Positions 1 to 7,109 are shown, counted from the first letter of the stretch. The stretch: 11,623 bases of DNA from an uncultured Lachnospiraceae bacterium (GCA_946533525.1 CAMNBW010000024.1:1-11623), one strand, 5' to 3'. The notes: a model not told the origin generated them from the letters alone. Made by a program: numbers and translations.

Positions 1-2
1 GA

Positions 3-107
3 ACCGTACTTCAGCATCTTTCGACGGTCCTTACCCTTGCTGCATTGATATTCCTTGCGGTATTATCTATAATTATACTCAATAACGGAAATAAATTCCG
101 TTATTGA
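3..107 (+). CDS. possible C-terminal end of an upstream membrane protein (partial)
   Basis: This frame is open from the window edge to a TGA at 105-107 and gives about 34 residues. A strongly hydrophobic stretch (LAALIFLAVLSIIIL, about residues 13-27) is followed by a short polar tail ending in NKFRY. That is the look of a last transmembrane helix with a small tail outside the membrane. I do not recognise the family, and the rest of the gene lies outside the window. The stop codon sits in the right arm of the 71-115 inverted repeat, and the candidate promoter at 45-73 would lie inside the reading frame. A hydrophobic frame can arise by chance in T-rich DNA, so this is tentative. Confidence 0.35.
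   Translation, partial: TVLQHLSTVLTLAALIFLAVLSIIILNNGNKFRY
45..73 (+). promoter_or_regulatory. sigma-A type promoter for the plsC-pyr operon
   Basis: A -35 box TTGATA (45-50) and a consensus -10 box TATAAT (68-73) are separated by exactly 17 bp. Transcription would start near base 81, leaving a leader of about 125 nt before plsC. No other promoter of this quality was seen before pyrC, so it probably serves all four genes through pyrD. The boxes are seen directly; the activity is inferred. Confidence 0.65.
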
Positions 108-115
108 GTATAATT
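71..115. repeat. perfect 20-bp inverted repeat overlapping the promoter and start site
   Basis: The arms at 71-90 and 96-115 are exact reverse complements of each other, separated by the 5-base loop ATAAA. The repeat begins inside the -10 box and covers the predicted transcription start. A transcript starting near 81 would open with a 10-bp stem-loop (81-90 paired with 96-105). The stem is AT-rich and no T-run follows, so it is a poor intrinsic terminator. It may be a repressor operator, an mRNA-stabilising 5' hairpin, or the end signal of the upstream gene. Confidence 0.7.
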
Positions 116-206
116 CTGATGCGACTCGTAAACGAAATGCTCCTAAAAGCAGGATATGTTCATGCTGACGGTGCGAAACCGGTATTAAGTTTAAGGAAAA
201 ATATTT

Positions 207-947
207 ATGCTGAGATTTATCATACTTATTATTTTGGTTGTTATTTATCTTACAATTACTATCCCGTTTCAGATCATCGCCCTTGTGATAAGCCTTTTTA
301 ATAAAAGGGCGGCGATGATGATAGGCAAGGCTGCAAGCAAGTTCGGCTTTACGGTGGCCAAGCTTATGGCTGGGGTGGATGTTACGTATCTTCATGATGA
401 AAATGTGCCGCAAAACGAATCCGTACTTTATGTGGGTAACCACAGGAGCTATTACGATATTATCCTGACACAGATTCATTGCAAGGACCTGCTGGGTTTT
501 GTGGCGAAAAAAGAGCTGCTCTTCGTCCCCTCCCTGAATGTGTGGATGTATTTTATTAACTGCAAATTTATTGACCGGAAGAATATGAAGCAGAGCTTTA
601 AGGTTTTGACGGAGATGTGTGACGATGTCGTTTCCGGCAGAGCCTCTATGATGGTCTTTCCCGAAGGGACAAGGAATCGGGGCAAAGAGGGGACGGTTCT
701 TAAATTTCATGACGCTTCTCTTAAAATGGCCGCAAAGGCAGGATGCACCATCGTTCCGGTGGCCCTTTCCAATACACAGTCTGTGTTTGAGGCGAGATTT
801 CCGGCCCTTACTCCCTCAAAGGTTGTGATCGAGTACGGCGAACCTATAAGGACTGCAGAGCTTCCGGCTGATGAAAAGAAAAAGATCGGGGAGCTTGTAA
901 AGGGCAGGATCGAAGCTATGTTAAAGAGTCATGAGGGAATGTTTTAG
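207..947 (+). CDS. plsC: 1-acyl-sn-glycerol-3-phosphate acyltransferase (PlsC family)
   Basis: This 246-residue protein should transfer an acyl group to the sn-2 position of lysophosphatidic acid, making phosphatidic acid at the cytoplasmic membrane. Residues 3-31 are hydrophobic and form the expected N-terminal membrane anchor. The four acyltransferase motifs are in order: NHRSYYD at 78-84 (catalytic H79 and D84), FIDRKN at 121-126, FPEGTRN at 151-157 and IVPVAL at 182-187. Length is normal for the family. The ATG at 207 follows AAGGA (194-198) at 8 bp. It is the first gene of a probable operon and ends 6 bp before pyrC. The PlsC superfamily also contains enzymes that acylate other lysophospholipids, so the exact acceptor is inferred from the family. 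Confidence 0.92.
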   Translation: MLRFIILIILVVIYLTITIPFQIIALVISLFNKRAAMMIGKAASKFGFTVAKLMAGVDVTYLHDENVPQNESVLYVGNHRSYYDIILTQIHCKDLLGFVAKKELLFVPSLNVWMYFINCKFIDRKNMKQSFKVLTEMCDDVVSGRASMMVFPEGTRNRGKEGTVLKFHDASLKMAAKAGCTIVPVALSNTQSVFEARFPALTPSKVVIEYGEPIRTAELPADEKKKIGELVKGRIEAMLKSHEGMF

Positions 948-953
948 ATCGCT

Positions 954-2363
954 ATGGGAGAAAGACTTACATTAATAAAGGGCGGTACTCTGATAGACCC
1001 TGCAAATGGGATCAACGGCTCTTTCGACCTTATGATAAGGGACGGCGTGATAGCTGAAATAAGTCCTTCGGGCTTTGATACCTCGTCTATTCGCGGCGAG
1101 CTTTATACCATCGACGCCTATGGTCTGACCGTTGCCCCCGGTTTCGTGGATGTCCATTCGCATTTTCGGGATCCGGGCTTTACGGAAAAAGAGGATATTC
1201 ATACCGGTGCCCTGGCGGCAGCGGCGGGTGGCTATACCTCTGTGGTTTTGATGGCCAATACTTCTCCGGCAATAGACAGTGTGGAGCTTTATCAGGAAGT
1301 TTGCACAAGGGCGGCGCAGGAGAAGATCAATATTTATCAGAGCGCTGCGCTCACAGCAGGACGTGCGGGAAAAGAGCTTGTCAGTATGGAAGAGCTGTCC
1401 CGGGCCGGAGTGCTGGGCTTTACCGACGACGGTTCTCCTTTAATGGACGAGGAGCTGGTGACGGCGGCAATGAAGAGGGCGGCCGTTATAGAAAGGCCCC
1501 TTAGCTTCCATGAAGAGGATCCGGAATTTATCGGTATAGCAGGCATCAACGAGGGTGAGGTTTCAAAATCGCTTAACTTAAAGGGAGCTGACAGACAGGC
1601 GGAGATCGCAATGGTAAAAAGGGATCTGGAGCTTGCTCTTAAAACCGGCTGCACCATAGATATACAGCATGTAAGCGCTAAGGAAAGCGTGGAGCTTATC
1701 CGGGAAGCAAAAAAGCGGGACACAAAGGGACTGATACATGCCGAAGCGACGCCTAACCATTTTTCGCTTACCGAGGAGGCGGTTTTAAGATACGGAACCA
1801 ACGCCAAGATAAATCCGCCTTTAAGGACAGAAGAAGACCGCCGGGCCATCATCGAAGGGCTTCGGGACGGGACGATAGATATTATCGCTACGGATCATGC
1901 TCCGCATACCCGGGCTGACAAGGCAAAAGGGGGATGGTTTGCAAGCGAGGGGGAATACAGGGAAGGAAGGACAGCCGGACAGGTTGACCCCGGACTTTTC
2001 GGGAAGGCTCCAAGCGGGATACTGGGTCTTGAAACGGCCTTTTCCCTGTCTGTAAAAAATCTTATAGGTCCCGGCCACCTTTCTCTGAGCGACTTTATTG
2101 AGCGGATCAGCGTAAATCCTGCCCGCTTGTACGGTTTAAATGCCGGGCAGCTTTCCGTAGGCTCGCCGGCAGATATAGTGATCTTTTCGGATAAGCTAGA
2201 GACCGAATATAAAAGTTTTCGCTCCAGATCGGATAATTCCCCCTATCTCGGGGCGGTACTTCCGGGAAAGATTTTATATACGATATGTAACGGCAGCCCG
2301 GTCTACGAGGCTCATGGAAGGGGAACCAGAAAAATCAGTTTTTTTGCAGGAGACGGAAATTGA
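954..2363 (+). CDS. pyrC: dihydroorotase, class I
   Basis: This zinc amidohydrolase interconverts N-carbamoyl-L-aspartate and L-dihydroorotate, the third step of pyrimidine synthesis, in the cytoplasm. Its 469 residues carry the metal-binding set in order: HSHFRDPG at 68-75 (H70 and its partner H68), the FTDDG aspartates at 158-159, H186 in SFHEEDP, H239 in IQHVSA, and D314 in ATDHAPH. The substrate-loop segment ATPNHFSLTEE is at 265-275. It is longer than the usual roughly 430 residues because of an insertion of about 22 residues (about 327-349) just after DHAPHT and a C-terminal tail of about 17 residues after VYE. The start at 954 is only 6 bp after plsC; the nearest purine-rich stretch, GAGGGA at 933-938, is far upstream, so translation probably depends on coupling. 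The stop overlaps the pyrK start. Confidence 0.96.
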   Translation: MGERLTLIKGGTLIDPANGINGSFDLMIRDGVIAEISPSGFDTSSIRGELYTIDAYGLTVAPGFVDVHSHFRDPGFTEKEDIHTGALAAAAGGYTSVVLMANTSPAIDSVELYQEVCTRAAQEKINIYQSAALTAGRAGKELVSMEELSRAGVLGFTDDGSPLMDEELVTAAMKRAAVIERPLSFHEEDPEFIGIAGINEGEVSKSLNLKGADRQAEIAMVKRDLELALKTGCTIDIQHVSAKESVELIREAKKRDTKGLIHAEATPNHFSLTEEAVLRYGTNAKINPPLRTEEDRRAIIEGLRDGTIDIIATDHAPHTRADKAKGGWFASEGEYREGRTAGQVDPGLFGKAPSGILGLETAFSLSVKNLIGPGHLSLSDFIERISVNPARLYGLNAGQLSVGSPADIVIFSDKLETEYKSFRSRSDNSPYLGAVLPGKILYTICNGSPVYEAHGRGTRKISFFAGDGN

Positions 2364-3148
2364 TCAGTGAAAAAGCGGTAGTAGAAAATAAGGAGCATCT
2401 GGCGGAAGGTATATACGGTGCCTGGCTTAAAACCTCTGCGGCGCGCGAAGCGCATCCGGGGCAGTTTGTTATGCTGAACACCAAAAGCGAAGCCCATCTG
2501 CTGGGACGCCCCATAAGTATCTGTGACATAGACAGGGATAAGGAGAGGCTCCGGCTTGTATGGAGAGTAGCAGGGTACGGAACCGATGAATTTAGCAGAC
2601 TTGAGGAGGGCGATAGGATCGAACTTCTCGGCCCCCTTGGCAACGGCTTTGACATTGATTCCCTGTCGGGAGCGGAAAACATAGCCGTCATGGGAGGGGG
2701 AATAGGAGCTCCGCCGCTGCTTGGCCTTGTAAGGCAGCTTCATGGAACCGGTTTAAAAAATATTGATGTATATCTGGGCTATCGCTCTGCATCCGCCGGG
2801 CTCTTTTTGGCTGACGAGTTTAAGGAGCTTGCAGCTGTGCATATTGCCACCGACGACGGCACGGCGGGAACCCACGGGACGGTTCTTGATGCGCTGGACA
2901 GCAGCGGGAAAGCGCCGGACATCATATATGCCTGCGGTCCGATGCCCATGTTAAAAGGGGTAAAACAATACGCGGAAGAAAACCTTATTCCGGCGTATAT
3001 ATCCTTAGAGGAGCGCATGGCCTGCGGAGTGGGCGCCTGTCTCGGCTGCGTGGTGAAGACCCGGTTTAAGGATGCTCATTCCCGGGTGGAAAACGCCAGA
3101 ATCTGTACGGAAGGGCCGGTATTTGCGGCGAAGGATGTGGATATATGA
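2360..3148 (+). CDS. pyrK: dihydroorotate dehydrogenase B, electron-transfer subunit PyrK
   Basis: This 262-residue iron-sulfur flavoprotein passes electrons from dihydroorotate oxidation on PyrD to NAD+. The ferredoxin-reductase-like part has the flavin motif GRPISICD (49-56) and the nucleotide-binding glycine stretch MGGGIGAPPL (111-120). The C-terminal [2Fe-2S] ligands are C222, C227, C230 and C249, in CGVGACLGC and the later ICTEGPVF. The start is a TTG at 2360 that shares the four bases TTGA with the pyrC stop. It follows AGGAG (2348-2352) at 7 bp, which supports this start over any internal ATG. It overlaps pyrD by ATGA. The direct pairing with a class 1B PyrD makes the assignment firm. 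Confidence 0.96.
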   Translation: MISEKAVVENKEHLAEGIYGAWLKTSAAREAHPGQFVMLNTKSEAHLLGRPISICDIDRDKERLRLVWRVAGYGTDEFSRLEEGDRIELLGPLGNGFDIDSLSGAENIAVMGGGIGAPPLLGLVRQLHGTGLKNIDVYLGYRSASAGLFLADEFKELAAVHIATDDGTAGTHGTVLDALDSSGKAPDIIYACGPMPMLKGVKQYAEENLIPAYISLEERMACGVGACLGCVVKTRFKDAHSRVENARICTEGPVFAAKDVDI

Positions 3149-4047
3149 ATACTGCGGTTGAGATATGCGGGATTAACTTTAAAAATCCGGTAATGAACGC
3201 ATCCGGAACCTTCGGAAGCGGAATGGAATACTGCGGGCTCGTGGACTTAAACCGCCTCGGGGCAGTTGTTACAAAGGGCGTGGCAAAGGTGCCCTGGGAA
3301 GGAAATCCCACACCCAGAGTGGCCGAAACTGCTTCGGGAATGCTCAATGCCATCGGCCTTCAAAATCCGGGGATAGATGTTTTTATTGAGCGTGATCTGG
3401 AGTTCTTAAAGAACTACGATACGAATGTCATCGTGAATGTATGCGGGCACTCCGTCGGGGAATATGTTGAGGTGGTGCAAAGGCTTGCTGAATGCGATAA
3501 TGTTTCCATGCTGGAGATCAATGTCTCCTGCCCGAACGTGCATGAGGGCGGTATTGCCTTCGGCACCGATCCCGGGGCATTGGAGGAGATCACCAAAGCC
3601 GTAAAAAAGGCGGCAAAGCAGCCTGTGATAATGAAGCTTTCCCCCAATGTGACCTCCATAGCGGAGATGGCGAAGGCGGCGGAGGCAGCGGGAGCGGACG
3701 CACTTTCGCTCATCAACACTATTACAGGGATGAAAATAGATATTTACAAAAGAAGATTCCTGCTGGCCAATCGGACGGGTGGACTTTCGGGTCCTGCCAT
3801 CAGGCCGGTTGCCGTGCGCATGGTCTATGAGGCAGCCCACGCGGTAAAAATTCCGGTGATCGGAATGGGAGGCATCGCGTCGGCGGAGGATGCCATCGAA
3901 TTTATGATGGCCGGAGCTTCGGCTGTTGCGGTCGGAATGATGAATTTCCATAACCCGGGGATCATGACCGAGATCATAGATGGCATAGAAAGGTTTATGC
4001 AGGAACAGGGAATAGACGACCTCGCAGAGATAACAGGAATTCTTTGA
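3145..4047 (+). CDS. pyrD: dihydroorotate dehydrogenase, class 1B catalytic subunit
   Basis: This FMN enzyme oxidises L-dihydroorotate to orotate in the cytoplasm, as a complex with PyrK, and uses NAD+ as final acceptor. The 300 residues are the usual length for class 1B. Visible motifs are NASGTFG (18-24), TKG with K45, the substrate loop GLQNPG (71-76), NVSCPN with catalytic C129 (a cysteine base is typical of class 1), MKLSPN with K164, and the phosphate-binding GMGGIAS (240-246). AAGGA at 3131-3135 lies 9 bp before the ATG, which overlaps the pyrK stop by 4 bp, so the two subunits are probably made by coupled translation. No pyrE, pyrF or pyrB follows, so the rest of the pathway must lie elsewhere. 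Confidence 0.97.
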   Translation: MNTAVEICGINFKNPVMNASGTFGSGMEYCGLVDLNRLGAVVTKGVAKVPWEGNPTPRVAETASGMLNAIGLQNPGIDVFIERDLEFLKNYDTNVIVNVCGHSVGEYVEVVQRLAECDNVSMLEINVSCPNVHEGGIAFGTDPGALEEITKAVKKAAKQPVIMKLSPNVTSIAEMAKAAEAAGADALSLINTITGMKIDIYKRRFLLANRTGGLSGPAIRPVAVRMVYEAAHAVKIPVIGMGGIASAEDAIEFMMAGASAVAVGMMNFHNPGIMTEIIDGIERFMQEQGIDDLAEITGIL

Positions 4048-4063
4048 GGAGAGTTTTTTTAAG

Positions 4064-4092
4064 TTGCGATTAGTGCCCTGAAATACTATAAT
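4064..4092 (+). promoter_or_regulatory. candidate plus-strand promoter between pyrD and the tRNA
   Basis: TTGCGA (4064-4069) and TATAAT (4087-4092) are 17 bp apart. An imperfect inverted repeat covers the -10 box and start: CCCTG (4076-4080) and TACT (4084-4087) pair with AGTA (4097-4100) and CAGGG (4101-4105). A transcript from about 4099 would run antisense through the tRNA gene and could reach pfk, for which no nearer promoter was recognised. Activity is inferred. Confidence 0.4.
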
Positions 4093-4110
4093 TGACAGTA
4101 CAGGGAATAT

Positions 4111-4138
4111 AAGAAGAAAAGCCTGTCCGAAGACAGGC
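4111..4138 (-). terminator. intrinsic terminator of the tRNA-Ser gene
   Basis: Read on the minus strand, a perfect 7-bp GC-rich stem (GCCTGTC/GACAGGC) closed by a TTCG tetraloop is followed by TTTTCTTCTT, about 20 bp past the 3' end of the tRNA. On the plus strand the same hairpin is followed only by CTTTCC, so it could act weakly as the end of the pyr transcript. Confidence 0.85.
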
Positions 4139-4157
4139 CTTTCCGGGATAATGAGAG

Positions 4158-4245
4158 CGGAGAGAGTGGGATTCGAACCCACGTGCCGGTTACCCGACAA
4201 CCGCATTTCGAGTGCGGCTCGTTATGACCACTTCGATATCTCTCC
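4158..4245 (-). tRNA. tRNA-Ser (anticodon CGA)
   Basis: The minus strand folds as a class II tRNA of 88 nt including the discriminator base. The 7-bp acceptor stem pairs GGAGAGA (4245-4239) with TCTCTCC (4165-4159). The D stem is TCG/CGA. The anticodon stem CCGCA/TGCGG holds loop CTCGAAA, giving anticodon CGA for codon UCG. A long variable arm (GTCGG GTAA CCGGC) is characteristic of serine tRNAs, and the T arm is GTGGG TTCGAAT CCCAC. The discriminator is G, as serine tRNAs require. CCA is not encoded (GCT follows), so the end must be added by nucleotidyltransferase. It lies alone between plus-strand genes, with its own promoter and terminator. Confidence 0.97.
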
Positions 4246-4280
4246 ATGTCATGAATGATTTCATGTTTGCAGCGTCCTAT

Positions 4281-4309
4281 ATTATAAGTCGTGTGGGCTT
4301 ATAAATCAA
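4281..4309 (-). promoter_or_regulatory. minus-strand promoter of the tRNA-Ser gene
   Basis: On the minus strand, TTGATT (4309-4304) and a consensus TATAAT (4286-4281) are exactly 17 bp apart. The start would fall near 4273, giving a short leader of about 28 nt before the mature tRNA 5' end. The element lies in the leader region of pfk, so the two transcription units run divergently here. Confidence 0.65.
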
Positions 4310-4339
4310 GAATAAAAATAAAAAACGGAGGTACATTGA

Positions 4340-5413
4340 ATGAAAAGGATAGGCTTTCTTACCAGCGGAGGCGATTGTCAGGCTCTTAATGCGGCAATGA
4401 GAGGTGTTGTTAAATCGCTTTTGAACAGTGATGAACAGGTTGAACTCTTCGGCTTTTTAAACGGCTATCAGGGTTTGATCTACGGAAACTTCAGAATGCT
4501 TGAGGGCTCGGATTTCTCGGGTATCCTGACCCGGGGAGGCACGATACTCGGCTCTTCCAGAACTCCTTTCAAGACTATCCACGAACCCGGCGAGGACGGA
4601 GTTGATAAGGTAGAGGCCATGAAGCATACTTATTTCAAGCTTAACCTGGACTGCCTTGTTATTCTTGGAGGAAACGGGACACATAAGACGGCAAATCTTT
4701 TGAGAGAAGAGGGCTTGAATGTGGTAACTCTTCCGAAGACCATAGATAACGATCTTTGGGGAACGGATATGACCTTCGGTTTTCAGAGCGCGGTGGATAT
4801 TGCTACCGACGTTATCGATAAGATCCACACTACGGCGGATTCTCACGGCCGCGTATTTATAGTCGAGGTTATGGGGCACAAGGTAGGTTTCCTTACCCTT
4901 AATGCAGGAATGGCTTCAGGAGCTGATATAATCCTTATTCCCGAGATACCTTATAATTTGGATAAGGTTGTCAAGGCAATTAACAAACGTAAGGAAAAAG
5001 GCAGCAAATTCACCATCATTGCAGTTGCGGAAGGAGCTATCAGCAAGGAAGATGCAAAGCTGTCCAAGAAGGCATATAGGAAGAAGCTGGAGCGCTATAC
5101 ACATCCTTCGGTTTCCTATCGTATAGCCGAGGAGATAGAGAAAAAGACAGGACAGGAGGTAAGGGTTACCGTTCCCGGTCATATGCAAAGAGGCGGAAGT
5201 CCCTGCCCTTATGACAGGGTATTTGCATCCCGTCTCGGCGCGGAAGCAGGAAAGCTTATCTTAAAGGGTGAGTATGGCTTTATGGTAGGATATAAGAACC
5301 GTGAGATCGTTAAGGTTCCCCTTGAGGATGTGGCCGGAAAGCTGAAGTCGCTTTCCCCGGATGCGGACATCATAAAGGAAGCGAAGATGCTGGGTATCAG
5401 CTTCGGTGATTGA
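4340..5413 (+). CDS. pfkA: 6-phosphofructokinase, mixed-substrate group III type
   Basis: This enzyme phosphorylates fructose 6-phosphate to fructose 1,6-bisphosphate in glycolysis. Its 357 residues, longer than the roughly 320 of E. coli PfkA, contain TSGGDCQALNAAMRG (8-22), ILGGNGTHKT (108-117), PKTIDND with the catalytic aspartate (132-138), VMGHKVG (177-183) and GHMQRGGSP (280-288). At the two positions that separate donors (E. coli 104 and 124), it has glycine (G113) and lysine (K133). Glycine is the ATP-type residue; lysine after the proline is shared with PPi enzymes. This combination marks group III, whose studied members include ATP enzymes, so ATP use is likely but not proven. Odd points are asparagine in GGNG, where GGDG is usual, and QA in GGDCQA, where PG is usual. 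GGAGG at 4327-4331 lies 8 bp before the ATG. dnaX starts 6 bp after its stop. Confidence 0.93.
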   Translation: MKRIGFLTSGGDCQALNAAMRGVVKSLLNSDEQVELFGFLNGYQGLIYGNFRMLEGSDFSGILTRGGTILGSSRTPFKTIHEPGEDGVDKVEAMKHTYFKLNLDCLVILGGNGTHKTANLLREEGLNVVTLPKTIDNDLWGTDMTFGFQSAVDIATDVIDKIHTTADSHGRVFIVEVMGHKVGFLTLNAGMASGADIILIPEIPYNLDKVVKAINKRKEKGSKFTIIAVAEGAISKEDAKLSKKAYRKKLERYTHPSVSYRIAEEIEKKTGQEVRVTVPGHMQRGGSPCPYDRVFASRLGAEAGKLILKGEYGFMVGYKNREIVKVPLEDVAGKLKSLSPDADIIKEAKMLGISFGD

Positions 5414-5419
5414 GAATAA

Positions 5420-7030
5420 ATGTATCAGGCTTTATACAGGAAGTTCCGCCCCCAGAGATTTGAGGATGTCAGAGGGCAGGACGCCATTGTTACAACTTTA
5501 AAAAATCAGATCAAATCAGAAAGGATAGGCCATGCCTATCTTTTCTGCGGTACAAGGGGAACGGGCAAAACCACACTGGCCAAGCTTTTTGCCAAGGCAG
5601 TGAACTGCGAGAATATCCGGGAGGGAGATCCCTGTGGGGAATGTGAAACCTGCAAACAGATAGCTGCTGGGAACTCCGTAAACGTTATAGAAATGGACGC
5701 GGCGTCGAATAACGGCGTGGATACCATCCGGCAGATCGTTGAGGAGGTCTCATATTCGCCCAGTACCGGCAAGTACAAGGTTTATATCATAGATGAGGCG
5801 CATATGATCTCGTCTCAGGCCTTCAACGCGCTGTTAAAGACGCTGGAGGAACCGCCTTCATATGTCATCTTTATTCTGGCTACGACGGAGGCGAACAGGA
5901 TTCCGATAACCATTCTTTCGAGGTGCCAGCGATATGATTTCAGGCGTATCTCCCAGCGTGAGATCGTGGGAAGGATGCGCGAGCTGGCAGAGATAGAAAA
6001 GCTCGACATTGAAGACGGAGCCTATGATTTTATAGCTAAATGTGCCGACGGTTCCATGAGAGATGCGCTGAGCCTTCTGGATGAATGTGTATCCTTCTAT
6101 TTCGGAGAGACTCTGACCTATGAGAAAGCGCTTAAGGTTTTGGGCGCTGTGGATACGGGGGTCTTCAGTGAATTTTTCAGGCATGTAAATTCTTCCGACA
6201 CCTTTGCCGCGCTTAAGCTGATAGATGACGTGGTAATGGAAGGCCGTGAACTCGGAGTGTTTATTTCCGATTTTATCTGGTATCTCAGAAATATACTGCT
6301 GCTTAGCGTTTCACCGGAAGATACGGAAATGATAGATGTTTCTCCCGAAGCCATGGTGCGCTTAAGGGAGGAAGCCGGGACTACTGATCCGGACAGGATC
6401 ATGAGATATATCCGCATAATGAGCGAGCTTTCCCAGAGGCTCAGATTTGCGCCGGATAAAAGAGTGCTTACGGAAATAGCAGTGATCAGGCTTTGCAAGC
6501 CCCATACCGAGGCCGACATCCTCTCCCTGTCGCAGAGAGTGGCGATGCTGGAAAAGCAGCTTGAAAGCGGAGTGGTGCCTGCTGCGCCTTCGGCAGCCAT
6601 GGGTACGGATAAAAACGGAGGACTGGCGGGAAAAACTTCCGATGGAAAGTTTGCCGTCAAGCATGTTTCGGCCAGGGAATGGAAGGAAAAGCTGGAGCCT
6701 GCACTGCCGGAGGATATAAAGAAACTTATCAGCCGCTGGAACGATGTTTTAAATGGGCTTGAACCCCTTGTAAGGGCGGCCATAAGAATGGCCCGGCCGT
6801 CGATAAACAAGGGACGGCTTTATATCATTGCGGAAGATAATGAAAAATATAAGCTCATAAAGGACGGAAACGGCGGAGAATATGAAGAGGCTTTAAGGAA
6901 TACCATAAATGAAGTCTGCGGCAAAGAAGTGGATTTTGTTCTGACGGTGGAACAGGGAGAAAGCTATGACACTAATTTGCCGAAATTTGAGGATATTATC
7001 AAATTCGACAATGTGGAAACTATAGATTAA
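5420..7030 (+). CDS. dnaX: DNA polymerase III subunits gamma/tau
   Basis: This AAA+ ATPase is the motor of the clamp loader, which places the sliding clamp on DNA at the replication fork. The 536 residues hold Walker A GTRGTGKT (44-51), a four-cysteine zinc module (C63, C72, C75, C78), Walker B VYIIDEAH (121-128), sensor 1 ILATTE (152-157) and the SRC motif (167-169) with the arginine finger. The collar domain and a C-terminal region follow. I saw no A6G-type slippery run, so there is no sign that a shorter gamma form is made by programmed frameshifting. The N-terminus MYQALYRKFRPQ is the classic DnaX start. Only a weak GGTGA (5405-5409) precedes it, and coupling to pfk is likely given the 6-bp gap. 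Confidence 0.97.
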   Translation: MYQALYRKFRPQRFEDVRGQDAIVTTLKNQIKSERIGHAYLFCGTRGTGKTTLAKLFAKAVNCENIREGDPCGECETCKQIAAGNSVNVIEMDAASNNGVDTIRQIVEEVSYSPSTGKYKVYIIDEAHMISSQAFNALLKTLEEPPSYVIFILATTEANRIPITILSRCQRYDFRRISQREIVGRMRELAEIEKLDIEDGAYDFIAKCADGSMRDALSLLDECVSFYFGETLTYEKALKVLGAVDTGVFSEFFRHVNSSDTFAALKLIDDVVMEGRELGVFISDFIWYLRNILLLSVSPEDTEMIDVSPEAMVRLREEAGTTDPDRIMRYIRIMSELSQRLRFAPDKRVLTEIAVIRLCKPHTEADILSLSQRVAMLEKQLESGVVPAAPSAAMGTDKNGGLAGKTSDGKFAVKHVSAREWKEKLEPALPEDIKKLISRWNDVLNGLEPLVRAAIRMARPSINKGRLYIIAEDNEKYKLIKDGNGGEYEEALRNTINEVCGKEVDFVLTVEQGESYDTNLPKFEDIIKFDNVETID

Positions 7031-7109
7031 GCTTAAGCTGCAGCGGTCGGACTGACCGCCGGAGCTGAGCAAAAGAGGGATCGATGGACTGCGTTGCTTG
7101 CAGCCATCG
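7031..7109 (+). other. two tandem hairpins in the dnaX-ybaB gap
   Basis: Hairpin 1 (7031-7070) begins right after the dnaX stop. GCGGTC (7043-7048) pairs with GACCGC (7054-7059) around loop GGACT, extended by AGCT/AGCT (7036-7039 with 7063-7066) and GCTT/GAGC beyond a bulged A. Hairpin 2 (7082-7109) pairs CGATGG with CCATCG and, inside a bulged A, CTGC with GCAG around a 7-base loop. Neither has a T-run, so they are not ordinary terminators. I do not recognise the fold as SRP RNA or another known RNA. They may be a processing or stability element, or a dispersed palindromic repeat. Confidence 0.6.

Noticed and set aside
63..710. 215-codon minus-strand frame opposite plsC
   Set aside because: It is antisense to plsC, whose four motifs are intact, and its product has no recognisable family features.
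4020..4060. Run of seven T after pyrD as an intrinsic terminator
   Set aside because: The only hairpin before it is two 4-bp segments with a bulge, a G-T pair and a 12-base loop, too weak to support a terminator.
3406..4206. 266-codon minus-strand frame opposite pyrD and into the tRNA
   Set aside because: It runs across the tRNA gene, its terminator and a well-supported pyrD, and shows no coherent domain.
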